Origin: Trichoplusia ni
Taxonomy: Eukaryota > Arthropoda > Insecta > Lepidoptera > Noctuidae
Assembly: GCF_003590095.1 (NCBI RefSeq)
Contig: NC_039490.1
Coordinates: 8,387,834-8,451,833 of the forward strand
Direction of reading: 5' to 3'
Length of the DNA: 64,000 nt
Both the position numbers and the translations under genes were made by a program. Below the pieces are notes generated by a model. The model saw nothing but the letters and a program-made list of their open reading frames with translations, ran no database searches and was not told the origin of the DNA. Of the stretch, positions 37,460 through 48,938 are shown piece by piece (positions within the stretch are counted from its first letter, which is position 1; the number at the start of each line of letters is the position of its first letter).

Positions 37460-39094
37460 CCATTCAGAATTACTCTGCAGTCCGAACTCACTTTGTTTTC
37501 ACTTTTCAAAAGCGGATTCGACTCAGATAAAAATGATAAGATATAGCGCCTCGAATCTATGCATTTTGCTAATTACAAAAGACATTGTAAAGAATGAGAT
37601 TGTACTAAATATTTATAACAAGTACTTTCTTTTACAAGTCGATCTGACAAGTGGCGATAGAGTTAAAGTTATTATTTTAAGATCTCACATTATTGATCAT
37701 GGCTACCTTATTATTCCCATACTCGTACTCATTATAATTATTTGGAAATGGCATCCCATTTTGAAGATAACAGTTTTTTTTTTATATTTGTGAGAAATAA
37801 AACGAATCATTCGACTCGAATCCAGTAGTACCTTCCTCGACTTAAAAGTACATTATCGGGGGAAGCCCCGTCTCGAGATCAGCGCATTGCGGATATACCG
37901 AACAACTGCGTATTAGTGGAGTTATATTTTAGAGATGTGCCAATTAAAAATGATACATCAAATATTATTTCTACTGCGGTCTTCATTATTTTATATTTAT
38001 TAATAAGAGGTCGTCTGGTTAGATGCGTATACATACATATATGAGTTTAACATAGACAAAGACTCCGTAACGCTCTCGAACATAATTTAAATTTAGTTCT
38101 TAACTCAGCTGAAGGATAATTCTTTCAACAACCTATATTGAATTATAGTCAGAAAACTTATTAAAACTTCTTTTAGGTACTTCGGCATCATTATAATATA
38201 AATGTATTAACTTACGTGAGTACTTATCTAACAATGTATAATAGATATTATGTACGATACGCTCATCAATTGTTTTGGCAAACAAACAAGTCTAGAATCT
38301 AGACGTGCCGAATTATAATAAAGATACCCGCATGACCAACATTAGTATGTTATGATGTAGTTGCACCTAAAATTGAGATAACGATGCACATAGAACGTAG
38401 ATATCGTTGAAAAGAAGTCGGTACTTACCCCTCTATGCCCAAAATAAATTCAAAAATAGAGTAAAAAGTAGTGTCGGAATATGTTCCGACCTCTTTGTTA
38501 TGTAATTTGAAGAAAAAAATGCTGGGTATAGTAGAAGGTGAATCAGGATCGTACAAAATTGCACGAGAAAGATTAGGCCTATCTATGCCCATCTGTGGGA
38601 AAAAAGGCTGTGGTTGATGATGGTGGTAGAACCAAATTGTTACTTGTTTGTTTTAAGTACTTAAAATATACAAAGTAAGTAGGTGAGTATGTGCATAATG
38701 ACATTATTTTTCAGACTATATTTTTTTCGGACACAAAAAATTAGAAGTTTCTTTCTTAAAAATTTTCCTTGCGAAGTCCGTTGCACCGGATCTTTATTGT
38801 ACCAAATCTAATTACTTAATTGTGAATAATCCGTCATAAATCGACATCGTGAGGAATACAGGATTTCAAATATTGCGTTATATTGTTATCTGTAATTGCC
38901 AACCCGTTGTAAATTGAGAGCGCTTAAAACCTTCCGTACATGGGAAGAGGATTGAGCCCAACAGTGGAACACAATTGATTTTTGAAATACGTTATTTCAT
39001 ATTACATTACACATTTTTGAATATATCTACCATAGTACTTATATACATATAATCATAAACTACGTAGGTACCCATAAAGTGAGCCAATATTTTT
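37460..39094. other. Intergenic region between the Ifi-6-16 promoter and piggyBac
   Basis: No gene is visible. 'gaggattgagcccaacagtg' near 38947 is the 3' end of a common moth dispersed repeat. Small open frames, such as 37533-37793, have no recognisable content. Confidence 0.5.
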
Positions 39095-39098
39095 TTAA

Positions 39099-41571
39099 CC
39101 CTAGAAAGATAATCATATTGTGACGTACGTTAAAGATAATCATGCGTAAAATTGACGCATGTGTTTTATCGGTCTGTATATCGAGGTTTATTTATTAATT
39201 TGAATAGATATTAAGTTTTATTATATTTACACTTACATACTAATAATAAATTCAACAAACTATTTATTTATGTTTATTTATTTATTAAAAAAAAAACAAA
39301 AACTCAAAATTTCTTCTATAAAGTAACAAAACTTTTAAACATTCTCTCTTTTACAAAAATAAACTTATTTTGTACTTTAAAAACAGTCATGTTGTATTAT
39401 AAAATAAGTAATTAGCTTAACTTATACATAATAGAAACAAATTATACTTATTAGTCAGTCAGAAACAACTTTGGCACATATCAATATTATGCTCTCGACA
39501 AATAACTTTTTTGCATTTTTTGCACGATGCATTTGCCTTTCGCCTTATTTTAGAGGGGCAGTAAGTACAGTAAGTACGTTTTTTCGTTACTGGCTCTTCA
39601 GTACTGTCATCTGATGTACCAGGCACTTCATTTGGCAAAATATTAGAGATATTATCGCGCAAATATCTCTTCAAAGTAGGAGCTTCTAAACGCTTACGCA
39701 TAAACGATGACGTCAGGCTCATGTAAAGGTTTCTCATAAATTTTTTGCGACTTTGAACCTTTTCTCCCTTGCTACTGACATTATGGCTGTATATAATAAA
39801 AGAATTTATGCAGGCAATGTTTATCATTCCGTACAATAATGCCATAGGCCACCTATTCGTCTTCCTACTGCAGGTCATCACAGAACACATTTGGTCTAGC
39901 GTGTCCACTCCGCCTTTAGTTTGATTATAATACATAACCATTTGCGGTTTACCGGTACTTTCGTTGATAGAAGCATCCTCATCACAAGATGATAATAAGT
40001 ATACCATCTTAGCTGGCTTCGGTTTATATGAGACGAGAGTAAGGGGTCCGTCAAAACAAAACATCGATGTTCCCACTGGCCTGGAGCGACTGTTTTTTCA
40101 GTACTTCCGGTATCTCGCGTTTGTTTGATCGCACGGTTCCCACAATGGTTAACTTATACGGTTCTTGTAGTAAGTTTTTTGCCAAAGGGATTGAGGTGAA
40201 CCAATTGTCACACGTAATATTACGACAACTACCGTGCACAGGCTTTGATAACTCCTTCACGTAGTATTCACCGAGTGGTACTCCGTTGGTCTGTGTTCCT
40301 CTTCCCAAATAAGGCATTCCATTTATCATATACTTTGTACCACTGTCACACATCATGAGGATTTTTATTCCATACTTACTTGGCTTGTTTGGGATATACA
40401 TCCTAAACGGACACCGTCCTCTAAAACCAAGTAACTGTTCATCTATGGTCAAATGAGCCCTGGAGTGTAATTTTGTATGCACTGATGGATAAAGAGATCC
40501 CATATTTTTCTAACAGGAGTAAATACATCGTTTTCTCGAAGTGTGGGCCGTATACTTTTGTCATCCATTCTAAGACATCGTATCAAAAAATCAAAACGAT
40601 CACGACTCATTACAGAGACGTACACCATTGACAAAGATCGATCAAAGAGGTCATCTGTGGACATGTGGTTATCTTTTCTCACTGCTGTCATTACCAGAAT
40701 ACCAAAGAAAGCATAGATTTCATCTTCATTCGTGTCACGAAATGTAGCACCTGTCATAGATTCCCGACGTTTCAATGATATCTCAGCATTTGTCCATTTT
40801 ACAATTTCCGAAATTATCTCATCAGTAAAAAATAGTTTGAAGCATAAAAGTGGGTCATATATATTGCGGCACATACGCGTCGGACCTCTTTGAGATCTGA
40901 CAATGTTCAGTGCAGAGACTCGGCTACGCCTCGTGGACTTTGAAGTTGACCAACAATGTTTATTCTTACCTCTAATAGTCCTCTGTGGCAAGGTCAAGAT
41001 TTTGTTAGAAGCCAATGAAGAACCTGGTTGTTCAATAACATTTTGTTCGTCTAATATTTCACTACCGCTTGACGTTGGCTGCACTTCATGTACCTCATCT
41101 ATAAACGCTTCTTCTGTATCGCTCTGGACGTCATCTTCACTTACGTGATCTGATATTTCACTGTCAGAATCCTCACCAACAAGCTCGTCATCGCTTTGCA
41201 GAAGAGCAGAGAGGATATGCTCATCGTCTAAAGAACTACCCATTTTATTATATATTAGTCACGATATCTATAACAAGAAAATATATATATAATAAGTTAT
41301 CACGTAAGTAGAACATGAAATAACAATATAATTATCGTATGAGTTAAATCTTAAAAGTCACGTAAAAGATAATCATGCGTCATTTTGACTCACGCGGTCG
41401 TTATAGTTCAAAATCAGTGACACTTACCGCATTGACAAGCACGCCTCACGGGAGCTCCAAGCGGCGACTGAGATGTCCTAAACGCACAGCGACGGATTCG
41501 CGCTATTTAGAAAGAGAGAGCAATATTTCAAGAATGCATGCGTCAATTTTACGCAGACTATCTTTCTAGGG
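39099..41571 (-). mobile_element. piggyBac (IFP2-type) transposon, copy 1, minus orientation
   Basis: The element is 2473 bp, with TTAA on both sides (39095-39098, 41572-41575). Its ends are CCCTAGAAAGATA inverted repeats. The 19 bp internal repeat TGCGTAAAATTGACGCATG lies 3 bp inside the 5' terminus (next to 41571) and 31 bp inside the 3' terminus (next to 39099), exactly the asymmetric piggyBac layout. Length and text match the canonical 2472 bp element apart from single-base homopolymer changes. Cut-and-paste insertion at TTAA without loss of termini indicates a young copy. Confidence 0.97.
39459..41243 (-). pseudogene. piggyBac transposase, copy 1, two frameshifts
   Basis: The frame starts at 41243 (MGSSLDDEHILSALLQ) and would end at 39459 after 594 codons, the normal length. 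One base is missing from a G run at 40455-40460, within ...YTPG/AHLTIDEQ. One base is gained in an A run (T run on plus) at 40093-40098, after REIPEVLK. Between them about 120 codons, including the first two catalytic aspartates (TIDEQ and TCDNW), are out of frame. The third (GGVDTLD) and the Cys-rich C-terminal DNA-binding domain (CTYCPSK...CKKCKK...CQSCF) are in frame. Both changes are homopolymer length differences, so sequencing error is a real alternative. Confidence 0.92.
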
Positions 41572-41575
41572 TTAA

Positions 41576-43001
41576 ATGAAAAGTATATTCGCATTATACA
41601 GAACCAAATTAAAATGTATCATATGATATTGTTCCTAAACGTTAAGGGGAAAACCCGACTAGTAGATAACAGTGTAGGAGACGTAAAAATAAAAAAATGT
41701 GCTATAGCGTAAATAGGTGAAACAGCTAGTGCTGATAAATCTAGTTTTTTTTTTCCAAAATCATATTAAATGACGGCAGTTATCATTTTAAAATTTCCTA
41801 CTACAATATTACTAACTATACCTAATTGATCATTCGATCACGACACTATTTATTCGTGACGGTGCAGCGATGACGCGACTTCAATGGAAATGACATTTTA
41901 ATCAATCGAATGAAAAATACATTAAAACATTATTTTTTTCTTATTCTTGCTTGTTTATTATTAACTTAATGCTTCATATATATTTTTAGTTGAAGAAAAT
42001 CACTAAAGAAATAGCTTCCCCAGAATAGTGGTTACAGAGCCATCTATGGGGGATATGAAAAACTAATGGGAATTTGATCTTTCTTTAATTGTATTTTTAT
42101 TTAAAATCGTAATCATAGGAAGACTCTCAATCTTTTAATTAAAAACTTACTCTTTATGATGTTGTAATAGTAAATTTACTTTAGTGTTTCTAATTATAAC
42201 GGTTGCAACACAGTGAGTATATAGTTCTAAAAACAATAGCTAGATGGCGGTTATGGTTCCGCTACTAAAAACTAAAACTCTTCAATTTTTTATTATTTTA
42301 AAAGCAAAAGAAAGGATCAAGTAACGTTTAGCGCAAATTCCTTTGCATTAACAAAATAATAATTCTGGATTTTTCTGTGAAATTGTTCTTGACTTTTAAC
42401 CGTACCAGTCCAAAGGCGATCGAAGATCTCGAAGGAAAAGGATTTCAAAGACGAAATTTATCAGTTCTTTTATTAAAAACAACGGTCTTTTATTAACAAA
42501 CCGACGAATACCTAGTTCGAGATAAGAATAGTGACCCACATATTATAAATCCAGAGCGGGTTGAACTTTGAACTTAAACTTTACCTTTAAGATTTTAATT
42601 TTGAAAAAAATCTCTTTTGGAGTACGTATCGAATTTCAAAAAGATTATTTCACCTGTAGTTTACGATTTACCAGAACTTGTAAGAAAAATACCTTTGAAT
42701 TCGAGTTTAAAATATGTTTTTTTTGCTTACTAACCGTAACGAACTAAAATCGAGGGCGGACATACCAAAATTTGACTAAAACTTTAATAATCGTAAGGAC
42801 CCTACAGACATGTATTGTGGGATTCTATGTCAACACAATTTCTAGTTTTTAATATAATTGGGCAATACAAACTGTACTATAACGTGGTGTTCAGTATTCA
42901 CGTATTTAGTTAGTCGCCGAGAGTGTACAGGGACCCGATTCTGCAATTTACAACGGTCGATAAAAAAAAAATGGCAATTGGTTTGAATTTGAAACTATTC
43001 C
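41576..43001. other. Non-coding stretch between piggyBac copy 1 and the hairpin
   Basis: AT-rich DNA with no open frame of note. From about 42929 it enters a 'gggacccgattctgcaattt' motif that matches the inverted-repeat element at 57887-57971. Confidence 0.5.
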
Positions 43002-43110
43002 TATTCTCTTAAGCATTTTGCAAACACAATAATTGGAAATTCTTTGAATTGACCACGACGCCCCGTTCGTAATTTACTATTATTGTGTAGAAAAAATGCT
43101 TAAGAGAATA
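43002..43110. repeat. 32 bp imperfect inverted repeat
   Basis: Arms 43002-43033 and 43079-43110 are inverted copies (TATTCTCTTAAGCATTTT and ACACAATAAT match), with a few mismatches near the middle and a 45 bp spacer. It lies inside the repeat that begins at about 42929 and could be the core of a small non-autonomous DNA element. Confidence 0.85.
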
Positions 43111-43299
43111 CGAAAAGTGCTATTTAAGCTAATTTTAATTCATTCATCGGCCATTGGGGCCAAGATATACAATTAACTGCCTACGCTCGCTCACAGTAGA
43201 AGTTGGTTTGAATTGTGAACACACAAATGATCATGCAATTCTATCAATAAAAAAAAGATTCTCGCACTGATAAAAGTGATCCCCATGTCGCGAGAGGTT

Positions 43300-43425
43300 T
43301 CACATACACTCAAGTCACATCGTCAGAGACACGCAGACTAGACAAGCATTGATGGTTCGCACAAACGCTTGTCCTACGTGGGGTTCTACCTTGCGACAGA
43401 ATCTTAGCAACTCTAAAATTCTTCA
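43300..43425 (-). repeat. SINE-like fragment (minus strand)
   Basis: The block 'agacaagcattgatggttcg' to 'cgcttgtcctacgtggggtt' on plus resembles the reverse of the B-box-plus-tail region of the SINE at 21715-21870. It is diverged. Confidence 0.35.
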
Positions 43426-43585
43426 ATTAAAAGATAATTTAGTGTGTGTTTTGCCGATCTTTGTAATTATTGATTGTTAATAGATCGAGCGATTTCGATA
43501 ACAATTAGGGTTATTATGTAGCATGTCTTAATGTTACTGTTAATGAATGTTGCCTGTGGTATAAAATATCATCATCATTATATTG

Positions 43586-44060
43586 AAATGAAACTACTTT
43601 TACGGATTTTATCGCGGTTTAATTTTAGATTTTAGTTCCCGACGTTTCGAAACCATTGCAGGTATCATGGTCACGGGCAGACTGAGATGGCGTTCGTCTT
43701 GACAGAAGATGTTGCTCGTTCTACCTTCATATTTTAATTAATTATTTGTGGTCCGACCTACGCAGTATGAGCTCACTGTGTCTTGATGTCTTGCAGCGCT
43801 GCTCTTGGGTTTGGCCTTGAGTTTATTTATTATTGGATCCCAAGTAGGTGATATCTTCCAGCCATCTTCTCTATTGAAATTAGGGTGTTTTTTAATCTCA
43901 ATAGCCTCGCGAAACATCCTAGGTAGGAATTTGGATTCTTTAGCGAGGATCTGTGGTTGGTCAAATCTAATATAATGGCTGGAACCTTCAGCATGTTCGG
44001 CGACTGCAGACTTCGTTGAGCGGCGGTGTTTGACGTCAGCTATGTGTTCTTTAACGTAAA
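43586..44060 (-). mobile_element. 5'-truncated Penelope-like retroelement, copy 1
   Basis: Read on the minus strand, the fragment runs from the GIY-YIG region through the stop and a 3' tail ending near 'tagtttcat'. It is nearly identical to 53707-54180. It breaks off at about 44056, just inside the 'aacg' after which copy 2 continues with 'cgggtccc'. The flanks carry a 12 bp direct repeat, ATCATTATATTG, at 43574-43585 and 44061-44072. A 5' truncation with a target duplication is the usual result of target-primed reverse transcription. Confidence 0.85.
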
Positions 44061-44072
44061 ATCATTATATTG

Positions 44073-44683
44073 TGAAATAGGATATTTTATCACTTTTACA
44101 TGTCTTTTTTGAGAACGCTGGAGCCAACATTGCCTATCTAACAACGCTGAGAAAAAAATGACGAAACAAACGACATACGACATAACATAACATTCTGATT
44201 TATAATCTACGACATAATATTTTAGGCCACATAGCAAAACGAAGTAAAGTGAAGCGGGGCCTCAATAATACTAGAGAGAGAAGAGAAAAGAGGTAAGTAT
44301 GCATTTCAACAAGATAGTCGCATATGGGATGCCAGTAACAAATTATAAGCTATAAGATAGAGGTTCCATGAATTGAAGACAAATAATAGAATGTTCTTTA
44401 CCGAACTCAAACTTGTGACTCTTGTACTTCCTTTAACGCGCCTCTATTCCATTATGTTATTTGTATTTCATTATAAATATTAGCCGCGTCGAACTCATAT
44501 TTAAAAATTACAAAACTCTTTAAACCAATTTTGCAGAGCGCAGTGTTATTTCCGTTACGTATACGTATACTAAAGCGACGAACGTAAATAAATATGAATA
44601 ATTAGAGAACAACAAACGTCAATTTTAATAAAAAGTGAAAATTACATTAATTGTTTGCGGATTTGCCGTGGCCTAACCGCAAA
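44073..44683. other. Upstream region of the Methuselah-like gene
   Basis: No gene was recognised. A possible non-coding 5' exon may end at 44683, where the sequence GCAAA|GTAAGTGCG is a good donor. The stretch 44702-44840 that follows is markedly GC-rich. No TATA box was identified with confidence. Confidence 0.35.
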
Positions 44684-45066
44684 GTAAGTGCGTAAACAAC
44701 GTTGATAAGTTGTGAGCGTCATGCTTTAGGCCGGGTGAAGACGGGTGCGCCCACAGGGTCCAGCGCCAGGCGTCCAGCCCGCGCCAGTCGGGAACCACAC
44801 GGCGCGGCTGCAGCACGCCATACACCTCCGCTTATCTCTTATCACTACTCAAATGATACATCAAATTACCTCACTAGTGCTCAGATAATGAACACTTCAA
44901 CAGTGATAGCCGTTCCAGTACCGATTTAATTCTTTTACAAGCATATTTTTTGATACATCCTTATATTTTTTTTTGTTTTCCTGAAATGTTTGATTCGCGT
45001 CCGCGCGTAAGGACTCAAGAAGTGTAAACTTTAAAAGTTAGTGAGTGTTAAAGTGAGTGACTCAAG

Positions 45067-45269
45067 ATGAAGACGATTTTGTTAGTGGTGACCCAAATCT
45101 TGATTTTGGCGAGTGTAGAGAGTACGCCGTGCCCCAAAGTACAGAGCGTGGACATTACGGATGGCGTTCTGTATGAGAATCGGTCAGTAATCTTTGAGGA
45201 TTTGGAATACAAGAGCGGGACGTGGTACGAGAGTGATGAAAACGGTACAACAATACGATGGGGTTGTCC
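45067..45269 (+). CDS. Methuselah-like exon 1, left part
   Basis: It encodes the signal peptide and the first ectodomain strand, with an N-glycosylation site (NRS, in YENRSVIF) and a second (NGT, in ENGTTIRW). The frame is open from the ATG to the transposon end and ends GGT TGT CC, where the 8 bp target sequence stands. The start is supported by the signal peptide and by the absence of an in-frame upstream ATG with similar quality. Confidence 0.85.
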
Positions 45270-47816
45270 TAGGGTTGCCAACTTTTTTTACAAGAAAAAA
45301 AGTATATTCAGGTCTATGAAGATTATCAAACAGTATTTTAGAAAAACGAACAGTATTTTATTTATTTATTGCTTTAAATACATATTTTTTTGAGCTTCTC
45401 GCACAACGTATTAATTCACAATCTTTTTTAAAAATTTCATATGCCTCATCACAATTTATATCAAAGTTAAAATAAATGAGGAGCTCGTTTTTTATTAATT
45501 TGATGGATGCTCTGTTTCTATCATCCCGCCACTTAGCATTCATTACTGAAAAAACTCTTTCAGTAAATGCTGAGGTGGCGGGAACAGAAAGTAGATATGA
45601 GACTATTTTTGTAATGTTTTTAAATTCTTCTGCAGTGTTAACTAATAAATGGCTCCATTTTTGGCCAGTACTCATTTCAGTAAAATTTTTGTCTTCTGAT
45701 ATTTTCTCATAAATTACTTTAAAATTTGTTAATTCTGAATATAAATCATCCATACCAATATTGAGTCTATATAAATTTAGATTATCTATAATTTTCTCAA
45801 AATGATCAAATGTCACTGCAGACTTCAATGACAAACAGCTAATTAAAGAAAGCCAATTAGTCTGACTGAAATCGAACCATTTCTCTAAATACAAATTAGC
45901 CTTTTCAATAAAAAGTATAAAGTTATTAATAGTTCTATTAAAAACTTCTTGGGAAGACTCTCTAATGGTATTTAAAACTTTTTTTGTTTCATGGCCAAAA
46001 TAATTATCATTTTTTCTTTGAATTAGCTCAGTCTTTAAACCAGTCATAGTGTTATAAACATCTAAAATTGTTACATCATTTCCTTCTAATTTCTTAATTG
46101 TTTTATTGAAAACATTTAATATATGACTAGCATACAGAAGGTAACTATAAATAACTTTATTTTTAACATTATCATCTAACATTAATAAATTTTGAATAAC
46201 CATTGGACAGTCAACATCCAAATCAACAAAGTAATTACAAATTGGTATCCAATTAAGCAAAATTGTATCAATCGCTGGTAAAAGTGACAGCCAACGAGTT
46301 CCTATGTGTCGTTTTATTTCATGAAACTCTCCTTCAGCAAGTGCTACAAATCTTTTTAATTCTTCTCTTCTGCATGCTGACACAGAAAAATGGCTATAGA
46401 TTTTTAATATAATGTTCTCAATGTCATAATTTAAACAATTCATAGCATGTTTCACTGAATTGTGTACAATATGGGCATGACAATTTCCTTTTATTAAATC
46501 TGGAATAACCTCTAAAATGTTTGTATATAATGAATGATTATGTCCAAAATTTGCATTAGTATTGTCAGCGCTAAAACCAGATATTTGACTGAAAGGAAGT
46601 TCCAAAGACTCTAAGGAGTTTTTAATTGCTGAAAACATACCATTGGCAGATTCATCTGGATTTTCATAAAAATCAATTAATTTTTGTTGTATTCCACTTT
46701 TAGGGGTAAAATATTGAACTACCAGAGGAAACAATTTAATATTTTTTTTATTGGAGGCATCAGTTTGCAGACAGTAAAATACATTGTCTTTATTTAACTG
46801 ATCAATAACAGACTGCAAGGAATGTGGGCCAAGAACTTCGGTCACTAATGCCTCCATTTTTGTCCTAGCCAATCGTAAGTTAGTGGCTGTTTTGGAATCA
46901 ACATAGATAATCTTATTTAATTTGATACTACAGTCCTGGCTATTGTATGATAAATTATGCTTGACAGTATGGTATGTCATCGCTAACTCAGCCGCTGCTA
47001 ACTTGGTATCTTCATTAGAAGACAAGCCTGATGTAGAAGCAGAAGTTTTAGGAAAAAACTTTTGTAACAATCCACTAGATTTTCTCATTTCCATTTTTGC
47101 TTGGTGTTTTTTGCTGGTCAAGTGTTGTTTAACCTAAAAAAACGGAAACGAAATATAGTAAAATAGTTACCTAAAATATCTTATTATTTAAGCAAAAATT
47201 GATAAGTGGAAATCAAGCAAGATGCAAACGAAAGTTCCGAACCTGCCCAACACCTGCGTGAGAAATTGTAAATGTTAAAGCACACATTTTGCATTTAGCA
47301 TTATATTCGCACAGTGGATCACTCGTTAACCAGTCATATTGGCATTCCCATTCGTGCTTATATTTTTGCTTTACCTTCGATAGTTTGGCTTTCTTTCTTG
47401 GCGTTGTAGGAGTAGTGTCACTATCACTTTCCATCTTTTGTACACTAAGCTTATCACTACAGGGTTCACTCCACACAAAAAAACGGTTAAATATTGATAA
47501 CGAACTTAACGTAGTAGTAATTGTAACATACACGAATGACATGACACTGACAGTCTTGAATATTTGTCACTGACAGTGACAGTAGGCACACTGACAGTGA
47601 CAGATTCGTTCAGAAACTTAGTGTGATTTGATTTGTTTTTAGCTGCAGCAGTGAGCGCGCAGTGAGCGCCCTCTGTCTGACAAAAAAAATTTTTGAGCGT
47701 CTGCTTCGATGCTGAAAACAGTATTTTTGTATACTTTTTTTTTGTAAAACAGTAAAAAGTATAATTTAGTGAAAAACAGTATAATACTGTTTAAAACAGT
47801 ATAGTTGGCAACCCTA
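45270..47816 (-). mobile_element. Complete hAT-superfamily transposon, 2547 bp
   Basis: The ends are perfect 13 bp inverted repeats, TAGGGTTGCCAAC (45270-45282) and its complement at 47804-47816. They are flanked by an exact 8 bp duplication, GGTTGTCC, at 45262-45269 and 47817-47824, the size diagnostic of hAT elements. Subterminal AACAGTAT motifs are repeated near both ends and are plausible transposase-binding sites. A short 'cactgacagtgacag' repeat lies at about 47568-47602. The transposase frame is intact, so the copy looks potentially autonomous and recent. Confidence 0.95.
45358..47434 (-). CDS. hAT transposase with BED-like zinc finger (two exons)
   Basis: Exon 1 runs from 47434 (MESDSDTTPTTPRKK) to donor CAG|GTTCGG at 47243. 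Exon 2 starts at 47133 after TTTTTAG and ends at 45358. Splicing joins CKMCALTF...GQ to VKQHLTSKKH, restoring a C2-H-H type (BED-like) zinc finger, which strongly supports the intron. The C-terminus carries ATSAFTERVFSVMN, the hAT dimerisation motif. The total is about 655 residues, a normal hAT length. AATAAA overlaps the stop on the minus strand. No internal stop is seen. The element lies in the opposite orientation to the host gene. Confidence 0.92.
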
Positions 47817-47824
47817 GGTTGTCC

Positions 47825-48059
47825 CTGCATCGGACGGATTTGTGTGCACAGGTGTTGCCAGCGCGGTCAGGCAATTTATAACGGTTGTACTTTCACAAAC
47901 TCCAGTGAAATAGATCCATTCAGTCCCCCTGTGTATAACGGGAAGGTGTTGTCCAGCGTGGTGGCGCACGAGCATTTCTTTTACTTGTACCAGCGACCCT
48001 GCGATGACAGCTATCTCGTCGACTCCGGGGCTGTCGGCGAGGAACTTTACATTCAACAG
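47825..48059 (+). CDS. Methuselah-like exon 1, right part
   Basis: It continues the ectodomain after the transposon: CIGRICVHRCCQRGQAIYNG, then HEHFFYLYQRPCDDSYLVDS, ending YIQQ at a phase-0 donor. The reading frame continues exactly from the left part when one copy of the 8 bp duplication is counted, so no host base was lost. Confidence 0.88.
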
Positions 48060-48938
48060 GTAATTGTAACTTGTGAATTGTAGAATGAGTAAGTGCTTCT
48101 AAGAATTGTGTTGAATTCTTGTAAACACTTGCACTGTATCATATAATGACAAGTGATAGATCTTATCTATTCGCGTAAAACATAAGGTCGCAGATTGCTG
48201 TTTAAAAACAATAGACTATCAAGTCGTTGAAAGAATGAGATTTGATACTTGTTTTTCTTTTTCTAAATAAACCATTTAAAAAATCGACTAGTGACTAATA
48301 GTTTCAAGACTCTAATAAACTTTACGCTATTATTTTGAGGAAAATACATTTCATAACAATTATAATAATTCATTCAAGAAACATCAATGATTCATTGAAT
48401 ACCTCTGTATACAACCAATTATAACAAAACCAAGTTATTATGTTTACTCCAGTGACTAATTACAGCTAGATATATGACACATAGCTTCATGAAAACCTGC
48501 TGAAAACTTCCATTCCTGGTTTGATAGTGACAAAAGATGCGAGGCATAAAATGACGGGTAATAACGGCTACGTTACTGAAAGTTTCAGTCATCTATATTA
48601 ATGGGAAAGTTTTCCACGAGGTTAAAACTTTTGAACGTTCGATTCGACCGAAAGATAATGATATTTGTAGATTGTTTGATACCTAGAAGGTATTATTATT
48701 TTTAAATTAACATCAGAAACTTAAATTATAATAATAACGGTCACTAATCTCTAATCTTCCCAAAGTCTACACTTTTTATCTCGTTAACTTTCTAGGATTA
48801 AAAGAAAAATAATGTTATATATTTGTGTTTATTTTAGCTGTCTCTATTGTACTGAAATTAGTACACTAGGCGTTCCGAATATCGATTTAATTGCACAATT
48901 GTAATTGTTGCCGTTAATAGCCTATTGGAACGTTTTAA
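48060..48938. other. Start of the long Methuselah-like intron
   Basis: AT-rich non-coding DNA between the exon and piggyBac copy 2. No repeat or RNA gene was recognised. Confidence 0.5.

Noticed and set aside
41375..41569. 64-codon open frame at the end of piggyBac copy 1, with an identical one at 48941-49135
   Set aside because: It is antisense to the 5' terminal region of piggyBac, and its conservation simply reflects two copies of the same element.
44702..44929. GC-rich 75-codon open frame upstream of the Methuselah-like start
   Set aside because: The composition is Arg/Ala-rich, as in random GC-rich DNA, with no domain. It is more likely promoter or 5' UTR sequence.
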